The notes below the pieces were generated by a model. It was not told where the DNA came from and searched no databases. It saw only the letters and a list, made by a program, of their open reading frames with translations. Both the position numbers and the translations under genes were made by a program. A stretch of 64,000 bases of DNA from JAICXG01 sp963801255. GTDB taxonomy: Bacteria > Verrucomicrobiota > Verrucomicrobiia > Chthoniobacterales > UBA10450. The stretch spans positions 10,442-74,441 of the forward strand of contig CAWDEC010000005.1 in NCBI GenBank assembly GCA_963801255.1, written 5' to 3'. Numbering within the stretch: position 1 is the stretch's first letter; each line of letters starts with the position of its first letter. Of the stretch, positions 43,456 through 50,846 are shown piece after piece.

Positions 43456-45785
43456 TGAATTTAACGTTTCTGCGCTTTCTCAAAAAAGGTAAGACTCGGA
43501 CAGAGATTAACGTGGCGGTCGCTCCGCGGCCGATTGTCGGAATCGAAAAACCAGCCTCGGAACGCTTAGGCAGGACGTTCCTACCTAACATCGGCCGCGG
43601 CACAGAGTCGGAACCGGAGACAAGTCTTACCTTCCCGGCCACAGCCGGAACGAGTCCGACGGTGAGTGTTGAACCATTGGCCGTGTCCGGCATCGCACTA
43701 ATTCCGGACAGCGGGGCGCCCGCGACCACTGTTTTACCTGGAATGCCATCGCAGGGAGGAGCCCCAAGTCCAGCGCACAAGATTTCGCCGGGGACAAATT
43801 CTGGTTTGGGAGTTCCGTGGCCTAACGAGCCGCGAGCGGAGAAAAATGACCGGACCATCGCTCTCCCGCTTGTCGATCTATCGGCACACATTCCCGATGG
43901 AATGCTGAGCCCGCTCCAGATCGATCCCGAGCGCCGCATTCTTTTCAAAGCCACCGAAATCGAGCGAGGTATGGCGAGCGGCAGACCCTCGGTGCGGCTG
44001 CGTTCCATTTACCAGCAGGCGCCCGAGCTCTTCAGCCGCGAAGTCAGCCCGGAAGACACCACGCAGGTTATCTTGCCAGTGGCGCAGGTACTCGAGCAGT
44101 TCGCGAGCTTTAAGGTCCGTCCCGACCAGCTTCGTGATCCGGCCATTCCACAAATGGAGACGCCGTTTCTCAAGGTGACTATGGAAGACAGCGAACGCTT
44201 CAGGCCTTCGGTCGAAGCAGCTTCGCCCGCGGAGCCCGCAGTCAAATCTGCAGTCGAACCTTCGCACGTATCCGCGCTTCCGACGTCCTTCGCTCCGCTG
44301 CATCCAGCAACTCCGGCTGCGTCAGGTGCTGCCACCCCACCACCCGTTGCTCAGCCGACGGCGGAGTTAACACCAATCAAGCCAATTCGCCTGTCGCTTC
44401 CGACTGAAAACAAGGAAGTGGTCGCTCCTTCCGCTGCGCCAACTCCTTCGGTGGAGGCAGCGCCGCCGCGTCCGATTATCAAGCCAAGGTTTTCACCGAA
44501 CGGAATAGGCGTGCCCGCCCCTGAGAGAGTTCCAGCCTCAAGCGGGCCGCCTGTTCCCACTCCTTTACCTTCGCCTTTTGCGCCGCCGCCGCCAAGCCGG
44601 ATTGCGTTTAAGGTTGCTCCACCATCGGACGACTTGCGCGCCTCGGTCGCGTCCACTGCCGCGGCTGCGCCTGCAACATTCCCGCCAGCGATACCTTCGT
44701 CGCGTCCGTCCAATCTGACCGAGACGATCTCGGCAAGTCCACGTCTGCAACTTCCACTGCGGGCCGTTCTGCGGGGGATTGTGTCGCTGCAGGTTTCCGG
44801 ACCGACCGATGAAGTGCCGGAATCGGCTCAAGTCGACTTTCCATTTTCGATTATCGAACCGCAATTATCGTTAGGCAAAATCTCGCTCTCGCCCGGGCAG
44901 TTCGTGGCTGCCCTGCCGGCAGAATTCCGCGAGCGCTTCAAGATCGAGGATCCGCGGACTCCGATCCCGCTCCCCTTGGAGGAGGTTTTGCAGCACCTGC
45001 CTAACGATACTCTGCGCATGCGGGCCGACCAGGACGCACCGGAGCTCGTGTCCGCTTTCGAAACGCCCTTCAGCCAGAAGGCCGCCGAAGATGCAGAACG
45101 CTTCCAGACTCCCGTGTCCAAAGTGGTTCTTGACCGGGATGCTCCGCGTTTGCGCAAGAATGTTGAGTCCGCCCAAGCGTCCACATCGGCGATCAATCAG
45201 GATGCCGTCGTAACCGAAGCGCGATCGCCGGTTGCCGAAGTAAAGCCGACCTTTCCAAAACCGGCGGTGAATCTAACGCCCGAGAAAACGCTGCTGCCGG
45301 GAACTTCCGTTGCCCCAAAGACACGGGAGGTTACCGCTCCGGCCCTCCAGTCTGTCGAGCGCACTCCCTTGCAAAGGATCTTCGAGACCGATGAGGCGCT
45401 CGATCCAAAATCCATCGTCGCGTATGCCGGCCGTCTGCCTGGTGTGCGCGCATGCGCGATCATGTTTTCTGACGGGCTCAGCCTGGCGGAAAATTTCCCG
45501 CGCGAATACAAGGTCGACGCCTTGTGTGCCATTGCGCCCACGATTGTGCAAAAAATCGGCACTCAGATCCCGGGCGCGAACCTCGGAAGTTTGACCAGTA
45601 TCACTCTTTTCTGCGCCAAAGAGTCGGTGAGCTTTTTCGCCCGTGAAAACATTTGTCTGGCCGTACTTCACGCCGGCGCAGACGAGGTGGAATCCGAAAC
45701 ACGCGCCCTCCTCAGCGCGGTGGTGAAAGAACTCGGCCGGATGTACGGGCCACAGCCTAACGACGCTCATCAGCCTAACGCCTAA
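43455..45785 (+). CDS. Large Pro-rich protein with internal duplication and C-terminal Roadblock/LC7 domain
   Basis: This is a 776-residue soluble protein. A first repeat (about residues 135-255: TIALPLVDLSAHIPDGML, then QVILPVAQVLEQFASFKV, METPFLKVTMEDSERF) returns after a long Pro/Ala/Ser linker (about residues 440-560: GKISLSPGQFVAALPAEF, TPIPLPLEEVLQHLPND, FETPFSQKAAEDAERF). The C-terminal 120 residues (YAGRLPGVRACAIMFSDGL, ITLFCAKESVSFFAREN) form a Roadblock/LC7 domain like MglB, which stimulates MglA-type GTPases. It is coupled to pilB upstream and mglA downstream. Three 9-mers crowd its 3' end, the last containing the stop codon. Confidence 0.8.
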   Translation: MNLTFLRFLKKGKTRTEINVAVAPRPIVGIEKPASERLGRTFLPNIGRGTESEPETSLTFPATAGTSPTVSVEPLAVSGIALIPDSGAPATTVLPGMPSQGGAPSPAHKISPGTNSGLGVPWPNEPRAEKNDRTIALPLVDLSAHIPDGMLSPLQIDPERRILFKATEIERGMASGRPSVRLRSIYQQAPELFSREVSPEDTTQVILPVAQVLEQFASFKVRPDQLRDPAIPQMETPFLKVTMEDSERFRPSVEAASPAEPAVKSAVEPSHVSALPTSFAPLHPATPAASGAATPPPVAQPTAELTPIKPIRLSLPTENKEVVAPSAAPTPSVEAAPPRPIIKPRFSPNGIGVPAPERVPASSGPPVPTPLPSPFAPPPPSRIAFKVAPPSDDLRASVASTAAAAPATFPPAIPSSRPSNLTETISASPRLQLPLRAVLRGIVSLQVSGPTDEVPESAQVDFPFSIIEPQLSLGKISLSPGQFVAALPAEFRERFKIEDPRTPIPLPLEEVLQHLPNDTLRMRADQDAPELVSAFETPFSQKAAEDAERFQTPVSKVVLDRDAPRLRKNVESAQASTSAINQDAVVTEARSPVAEVKPTFPKPAVNLTPEKTLLPGTSVAPKTREVTAPALQSVERTPLQRIFETDEALDPKSIVAYAGRLPGVRACAIMFSDGLSLAENFPREYKVDALCAIAPTIVQKIGTQIPGANLGSLTSITLFCAKESVSFFARENICLAVLHAGADEVESETRALLSAVVKELGRMYGPQPNDAHQPNA

Positions 45786-45788
45786 CGA
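45755..45788 (+). repeat. Tandem cluster of three 9-mer copies at a gene end
   Basis: GCCTAACGA occurs at 45755-45763 and 45780-45788, and a near-copy GCCTAACGC at 45773-45781, all in the same direction; the last two overlap. The TAA stop of the Roadblock gene is in the final copy, only 7 bp before the mglA start. This is the densest motif cluster in the window. Confidence 0.9.
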
Positions 45789-45794
45789 AAATCC

Positions 45795-46472
45795 ATGTCG
45801 ATCATCAATTACGCCAGCCGCGAAATTCAGTTCAAAATCGTATATTACGGTCCAGCTCTTTGCGGCAAAACTACGAACCTGGCTTACATCCACGAGCGCA
45901 TTAGCCCGTCGCATCGTGGTGATCTCGTCTCGCTGGCAACTTCCGCCGACCGCACCCTGTTTTTCGATTTTCTCCCGGTGAACGCAGTCGTGATCAAGGG
46001 CTTTGTGACCAAGTTCCAACTTTATACCGTGCCTGGTCAGGTCATCTATAACGCCACCCGCCAACTCGTTCTGCGTAGCGTGGATGGAGTCGTTTTCGTG
46101 GCTGATTCGCAGTGGGAGAAAATGGAGGAAAACGTCGAGAGCTTTAAGAATCTGGAAGAAAACCTTACCCAGCAGAATCTGTCGATCGACGAAATCCCCT
46201 ACGTTCTGCAATATAATAAACGCGACCTAACGAATATCGCGCCGATTAATTACCTTGAGTTCCTGCTCAACAATCGCAAGAAGCGCGCGCAGAGTTTCGA
46301 AGTGGTCTCGAGCACGGGACAGAACGTTTTTGCCTCTCTTAACGCCGTTTCTCAAATGCTGCTGCACAAGTTCTGCAAGCAGGGAGAAGCGCCCTCCAGC
46401 GCTCCCGTGACGCCGACAATCCCATCGAAGGTCGTCCCTCCGTCGCGCGCCATTCGACCGATCAATTTATGA
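45795..46472 (+). CDS. mglA: MglA-like small Ras-family GTPase
   Basis: This 225-residue GTPase has P-loop GPALCGKTTN (residues 19-28), TVPGQVIYNATRQLVLRSVD for switch II with the bacterial MglA-type Pro-Gly-Gln, and base-recognition NKRD. MglA proteins set the polarity of gliding and type IV pili in Myxococcus and regulate pili in Thermus. The tail beyond the G domain (SSAPVTPTIPSKVVPPS) is Pro-rich. Co-occurrence with pilB and two Roadblock proteins in one operon points to pilus control. Confidence 0.92.
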   Translation: MSIINYASREIQFKIVYYGPALCGKTTNLAYIHERISPSHRGDLVSLATSADRTLFFDFLPVNAVVIKGFVTKFQLYTVPGQVIYNATRQLVLRSVDGVVFVADSQWEKMEENVESFKNLEENLTQQNLSIDEIPYVLQYNKRDLTNIAPINYLEFLLNNRKKRAQSFEVVSSTGQNVFASLNAVSQMLLHKFCKQGEAPSSAPVTPTIPSKVVPPSRAIRPINL

Positions 46473-46939
46473 ATAGCATTCCCGCCCTGACGATTGAGCA
46501 CGTCGCCAATCTCGATGGCATTCTGGCCGATTTCCTCAAGAAAGCGGACGCGGATCTGACGGTTGTGATCGACCGTGGCGGCAACGTCATCTCGCAATAT
46601 GGCGACTTCGCCATCCTCGACGTTACCATCATCGCGGCGCTCGCCGCCGGATCTTTCGCCGCGACCAGGGAGCTCGCGCGCCGGATCGGCGAAGTAGAGT
46701 TCAACGCCCTTTATCACCAGGGCAACGGCAATCACATTTTCATGAATTCCGTGGACGAAAACACCATCATGATCACGGTTTTTGGCCCGCGTACCACGGT
46801 GGGTTTGGTGCGGTTCTATTCAGCCGCGACGGCAGCAGCGGTCGCGGAGCTACTGAAGTCGCTCGAGACGTCCGGCTCACCCGGTTTCACTTTTGAAGCG
46901 AGCGACGTGACTGCCGGACCGATTTTTATTGATCGTTAG
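46469..46939 (+). CDS. Roadblock/LC7 protein, MglB-like
   Basis: ATG 46469 overlaps the mglA stop by 4 bp (ATGA). The 156-residue protein has the Roadblock fold: ANLDGILADFLKKADADLTV, VIDRGGNVISQYGDFA, IIAALAAGSFAATREL, NHIFMNSVDENTIMITVFG, TTVGLVRFYSAATAAAVAEL. MglB acts as GTPase-activating protein of MglA. The stop TAG is inside a motif copy (46933-46941), which overlaps a near-copy (46940-46948). It is the last gene of the pilB-mgl operon. Confidence 0.88.
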   Translation: MNSIPALTIEHVANLDGILADFLKKADADLTVVIDRGGNVISQYGDFAILDVTIIAALAAGSFAATRELARRIGEVEFNALYHQGNGNHIFMNSVDENTIMITVFGPRTTVGLVRFYSAATAAAVAELLKSLETSGSPGFTFEASDVTAGPIFIDR

Positions 46940-46948
46940 GCGTTAGGC
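46933..46948 (-). repeat. Overlapping pair of the 9-mer at the mglB-like stop
   Basis: On the + strand TCGTTAGGCGTTAGGC contains an exact copy (46933-46941) followed by GCGTTAGGC with one mismatch, overlapping by two bases. The TAG stop of the Roadblock gene is inside the first copy. The orientation is opposite to the cluster at 45755-45788. Confidence 0.85.
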
Positions 46949-46959
46949 AGTAGTCGTTG

Positions 46960-48048
46960 CTATTTCGGAGCGTTCTTTTTCGTATCCAGATAAAGAACGA
47001 CGAAAATGGCCGCGAGCCACGGCCGCAGAACGGCATGCGCCAAAGTGCTGAAGAAAGTCGTCAGGCTGGCGAGCGGATCCTCCGCATTCATCGCCGTCAT
47101 TGATTGCAGCAGATTGGTGGCCTGCTCAAGATTGGTGACATTGCGCAGCCGGTAAAATACCGCCGGCAGTTCGATCGCTACATTAATCCCAATGATCAAA
47201 AGTAGCCAAACTGAAGCGATAACCGCGCCGCGAAACAGCGGACGCTGAGTCCAGGGTAGCTCGGCGCCACCACGTGCCAGCATTTTACTTTCACGCAACG
47301 CTTCCGTCGCCTCTCCGCCGCCGAGAGCAGCGGCTTGCTGCCAAAAAAGGAAGTTAATGAAGAGCCGCGCGACGGTATAGACAGTGAAGCAAAGCAGGCA
47401 AAGCGCGAGCAACACAGTCGCAAGCGACGGCTCGCCGGCCGCCAGAGAAACCGCGAGCATCAACGGGACGATCGTCCAAAGGAAATAGCTGCCGTAGACG
47501 ATGAGCGCGAGGAGAAAGACGCGGCCCCAAAGCGGCTTCGCACGATGGAAGATTTCGCTAAAAGTCGGGTTGCGCTCAGCATGGAGATCAGCCGCGAGCA
47601 ACTGCAGGCCGGCGATGGAAATGGGCCACGCAATGACCAGCAGGGCGAGGCTTACAAACGCAACAGCGGCGCTGATCACGACCGGGGCAATCGGTGCGCC
47701 GGCTTTCGGCACCTCAAGAAACGGGACAACGATTTGGAGAAGGAAAGCCGGAACCGCAACGAGTAACCCAAAGAGGAAAAAGCGTCCAAAACCCTGGCGA
47801 AAAATGTGCCAACTGGCGGCGACAATTTCCCCGAAATTCAAACGCCTCACAGGCAGCGGCGGCGCAACCGATGGTTCGTCAGCAAAAACTTCCGGCAATT
47901 CCTCCGCCCGAATCCAGCGCTCGCTGTCCGTTTCCCGTAATTCGTTTTCACGGATGAGTCGTCCTTCGCGTCTCCATTCGCGTAACTCATCAACGCCGAC
48001 CGGCCCGTATTCGCGACCTTCCACGCGCACGATCCATTGTTCCGCCAT
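46960..48048 (-). CDS. GYF-domain protein with multi-pass membrane region
   Basis: From ATG 48048 (MAEQWIVRVEGREYGPV) the N-terminal 50 residues form a GYF_2 domain: WIVRVEGREYGPVGVDELRE, LIRENELRET, RWIRAEELPEVF. A linker leads to about seven hydrophobic segments (FGRFFLFGLLVAVPAFLLQI onwards). Such proteins are frequent in Verrucomicrobiota and Planctomycetota with unknown role; the GYF-like domain may bind Pro-rich peptides. The adjacent Roadblock protein is Pro-rich, but a link is speculation. It is convergent with the mgl operon. Confidence 0.75.
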   Translation of the reverse strand: MAEQWIVRVEGREYGPVGVDELREWRREGRLIRENELRETDSERWIRAEELPEVFADEPSVAPPLPVRRLNFGEIVAASWHIFRQGFGRFFLFGLLVAVPAFLLQIVVPFLEVPKAGAPIAPVVISAAVAFVSLALLVIAWPISIAGLQLLAADLHAERNPTFSEIFHRAKPLWGRVFLLALIVYGSYFLWTIVPLMLAVSLAAGEPSLATVLLALCLLCFTVYTVARLFINFLFWQQAAALGGGEATEALRESKMLARGGAELPWTQRPLFRGAVIASVWLLLIIGINVAIELPAVFYRLRNVTNLEQATNLLQSMTAMNAEDPLASLTTFFSTLAHAVLRPWLAAIFVVLYLDTKKNAPK

Positions 48049-48165
48049 TCGGCTCACTTAATCGCGAATCCCCACAAAAACTAGCGGCCTCTTGAATCGC
48101 GCGCCGCCCAGGTGCGAAAGACTCGAATGATCGAATCCATGTTCGAAAATGTTACTCTGGCTTCT

Positions 48166-48191
48166 TTCGAATTTCGATATTCGGATTTCGA
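48166..48191. repeat. AT-rich TTTCGA/TTCGGA intergenic element
   Basis: TTTCGAATTTCGATATTCGG and the following ATTTCG alternate short TTCG/CGA words just upstream of the exonuclease gene. The composition is strongly unlike the surrounding sequence. It could be a dispersed intergenic repeat, but only one copy is in this window. Confidence 0.35.
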
Positions 48192-48207
48192 GGTTTATTA
48201 GAGGCGC

Positions 48208-49116
48208 GTGAGACTTCTCCTCATTGACGGCCACTATTACGTTTACCGTTCCTACTTCGCGATCCTGCATCTCTCCAACTCCGGTGGTGAACCGACTAAC
48301 GCCATCTTTGGCTTCACGAAAACGCTCCGGCTGATGCTGAAACATCTCCAGCCCGATCTCGGCGCAGTTATTTGGGACCGAGGTCTGCCACAGCGCCGCA
48401 CAGAGCTTCAGCCCGGCTACAAGGAGACGCGCAAGGAAATGCCCGCGCCGATGGTGCCGCAGCTCGACATCATTCAGGAACTCACACCCTGGCTCGGATT
48501 TCAGAGTCTTTCCCTGCCTGATACCGAAGCGGATGACCTGATGGGTTGTTACACACTGAAAGCGCGGGAACTCGGAATCGAAACGATCCTCGCCACGAAC
48601 GACAAGGATCTTTTCCAATTGGTCGATTCGAAGGTGAAAGTCTACAGCACGGCCAAGGCCGATCTTGTTTCGCCTAAGGATGGGTTCGCGTTGTTAGGCG
48701 AAAAGGAGGTGACCGCAAAATGGGATGTCCCGCCGGCACTCATCGGCGACGTCCTCGCTCTTTCTGGGGATGCAGTCGATAACATCCCTGGCGTCGGGGT
48801 TGGCCGGAAATCAGCCGCCAAATTACTTCAGGAATTCGGCAGCCTGGACGGCATTCTCAATGGCGTCGATGAGATCAAGGCCACCAACACGCGCCAAAAG
48901 ATCGTCTCTGGCCGCGAGCGCATTTTGCAGAATCGCAAAATGGTGGAGCTGGATTGCGACTTGGAGTTGCCGGTTCCGGTCGAAGAACTTCGCATCCGCC
49001 CCAATTATCCGCGACTCATCGAATCGATGGAACGCTGGGAGTTCAAATCCCTTCTTCAGGAAGTGCGGGACGAAGCTGGCCACGCTGGGAAAGCTGTCCA
49101 GGGCGAATTGCTATAG
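48208..49116 (+). CDS. Stand-alone 5'-3' exonuclease (PolA N-domain / flap endonuclease type)
   Basis: GTG 48208 starts a 302-residue protein equivalent to the N-terminal domain of DNA polymerase I. LLLIDGHYYVYRSYFA carries the first metal Asp; then AVIWDRGLPQRRTEL, GYKETRKEMPAPM, LPDTEADDLMG and LATNDKDLFQLVD. GDAVDNIPGVGVGRKSAAKL is the helix-hairpin-helix clamp. It would remove RNA primers and flaps. No polymerase domain follows, so it is either an accessory to a full PolA elsewhere or part of a split enzyme. No exact motif copies, but two near-copies (48672, 48691). Confidence 0.9.
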   Translation: MRLLLIDGHYYVYRSYFAILHLSNSGGEPTNAIFGFTKTLRLMLKHLQPDLGAVIWDRGLPQRRTELQPGYKETRKEMPAPMVPQLDIIQELTPWLGFQSLSLPDTEADDLMGCYTLKARELGIETILATNDKDLFQLVDSKVKVYSTAKADLVSPKDGFALLGEKEVTAKWDVPPALIGDVLALSGDAVDNIPGVGVGRKSAAKLLQEFGSLDGILNGVDEIKATNTRQKIVSGRERILQNRKMVELDCDLELPVPVEELRIRPNYPRLIESMERWEFKSLLQEVRDEAGHAGKAVQGELL

Positions 49117-49372
49117 TCGGACCCCGGGGTGCTTGAAAGGGCCGCTCTTTGTCCTGAGCCAAGTTCCGGGAAATCTTTGAACGCAACCGGCCGTGTGGGG
49201 TCTATATCCATTGGTTAAGGCGATTCGGGCGGTGGCACGTTCTCGCATTCGAAGGTTTCTCCGCGCGTGCCCTGCCCGGATCTTTTTTTGTGCCTTGTTG
49301 CGGGGCGTTCTTCCCGCATTGTTTCGTTCCGGCGGGATCGCTTCGCGTGTTTCAGCCGGCAGCTGACAGGCC

Positions 49373-50227
49373 ATGAACTTTACCGCCGAAGATTTCCAGC
49401 TCATCGACCTCGCTCTGCGTGAGGACATCGGGGACGGCGACATCACAAGTCAGTATTTTATCGGTGAGGAAGATCAGGCGTCGGCCCGTGTCATCGCCAA
49501 AGAGCGAGCGGTCGTCGCGGGAACGGAGGTTGCGGCCGAGGTTTTTGGCCGCGTCGATCCGAGTCTCCGGGTCGAGATCACGCAAGCGGACGGTTCAGCG
49601 GTCGCGGGTGGAATGTCGGTGCTTGAAGTCCGCGGTCGCGCCCGACCCATTTTGACGGCTGAACGTGTGGCGCTCAATTTCCTCCAGCATTTGAGCGGCA
49701 TCGCCACCCTCACGCATCAGTTTGTCGAAGCCGCTGGCCCAAATGGAGCGAAGATTCTCGACACGCGTAAGACCACGCCCGGTCTGCGCAAATTTGAAAA
49801 AGCAGCAGTCGCGGCTGGCGGCGGTAAGAACCATCGTTTCGGGCTCTACGACATGGTCCTGATAAAGGATAATCATCTTCTTGCGCGCAATGGATTGGCT
49901 CGGTTAAGCGCGGCGATCGAACGGGTGCGGCGAGAACGACCTGGCCTGAAGGTGGAAATCGAAGCGGACAACCTTGATCAGGTCCGTGCGCTTCTCGAAA
50001 TTCCAGGAGTGGAAGTCATTCTGCTCGACAACATGCGCGGCACCGAGATGCGCGAAGCGGTTGCGATCGGAAAGGGCAAAGTGAAATTCGAGGCGAGCGG
50101 CGGTGTCAATCTCCGCAACGTTAGGCAAATCGCTGCCACAGGAGTCGACTATGTTTCCATCGGCGCGCTCACCCACTCTGCGCCGGCGATCGATTTTTCC
50201 CTCGAGCTAACCCATGTTGCTGCCTGA
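49373..50227 (+). CDS. nadC: Nicotinate-nucleotide pyrophosphorylase (carboxylating)
   Basis: This 284-residue enzyme converts quinolinate and PRPP to NaMN in NAD synthesis. Motifs in order: LREDIGDGDITSQYF, ALNFLQHLSGIATLTHQF, ILDTRKTTPGLRKFEK, KNHRFGLYDMVLIKDNH, VEIEADNLDQV, EASGGVNLRNV and VDYVSIGALTH. Length and motif set are standard. It overlaps birA by 14 bp. The 256-bp region upstream (49117-49372) shows no feature I can support. Confidence 0.96.
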   Translation: MNFTAEDFQLIDLALREDIGDGDITSQYFIGEEDQASARVIAKERAVVAGTEVAAEVFGRVDPSLRVEITQADGSAVAGGMSVLEVRGRARPILTAERVALNFLQHLSGIATLTHQFVEAAGPNGAKILDTRKTTPGLRKFEKAAVAAGGGKNHRFGLYDMVLIKDNHLLARNGLARLSAAIERVRRERPGLKVEIEADNLDQVRALLEIPGVEVILLDNMRGTEMREAVAIGKGKVKFEASGGVNLRNVRQIAATGVDYVSIGALTHSAPAIDFSLELTHVAA

Positions 50228-50846
50228 TCGGCTTGACGCGGAAAAGCTCCGGGCGTCGTTAGGCGGCAATCTTATTGGATGCCAGATGATCGTCCTGGCG
50301 TCGACCGGCTCCTCCAACGATTTCCTCTCGCGAATGCTGAGTCCGGAGTTGGCTGAAGGCTTTGTTGTCTTTGCCGAGGAGCAGACGGCGGCGCGCGGTC
50401 AGCGCGGAAATCGCTGGTCCGCGGCGTCGGGTCTCGGGCTCTGGTTTTCCTTCCTCTTGCGGCCAAATATTGTGATCGCGGAATCGGCATGCCTAACGAA
50501 TTGGGCGGCACGAGCCATTGCCGAGACGGTTCGGAGCGAGACGGGTTTGGAGACCACGGTCAAACCGCCTAACGACGTTTACGTCCGAGAGCGCAAAGTT
50601 TCCGGCATTCTCGTGGAAACGAAAGCGAGGTGCGGCCCGGCCTTTGATGCGATCGTTGGCATCGGCATTAACCTCAATCATTCGCTGGAGGATTTTCCGC
50701 TCGAGTTACGGACGCGCGCCGGTTCGCTCGCAATGTTTTTGCACCGGAAGGTCGACCGGACCGCTTTTGCCATTCGGCTGCTGCGCGAGTTGGAGCGGAC
50801 TAACGAGTTCCGCAGGACCGGAAAAGAAGCTGCAGCTGCGCGTTAG
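50214..50846 (+). CDS. birA: Biotin--[acetyl-CoA-carboxylase] ligase (BirA, single domain)
   Basis: This 210-residue ligase lacks both the DNA-binding N-terminal domain and the small C-terminal domain of E. coli BirA. VLASTGSSNDFLSRML, the biotinyl-AMP loop TAARGQRGNRWSA, GLGLWFSFLLRP, the KWPND-like motif here as KPPNDVYV, KVSGILVETKA, and AIVGIGINLNH are present. It biotinylates carboxyl carrier proteins but cannot act as a repressor. Coupling with nadC by a 14-bp overlap is common. Three motif copies (50256, 50491, 50577); the last encodes the conserved Pro-Asn-Asp. Confidence 0.93.
   Translation: MLLPDRLDAEKLRASLGGNLIGCQMIVLASTGSSNDFLSRMLSPELAEGFVVFAEEQTAARGQRGNRWSAASGLGLWFSFLLRPNIVIAESACLTNWAARAIAETVRSETGLETTVKPPNDVYVRERKVSGILVETKARCGPAFDAIVGIGINLNHSLEDFPLELRTRAGSLAMFLHRKVDRTAFAIRLLRELERTNEFRRTGKEAAAAR

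Noticed and set aside
45273..46211. 312-residue ORF antisense to mglA and the Roadblock gene
   Set aside because: Spans two confident genes on the other strand and lacks any motif; a shadow.
49117..49372. Possible RNA gene before nadC
   Set aside because: No recognisable RNase P, SRP or tmRNA signature and no convincing hairpin series; nothing supportable.
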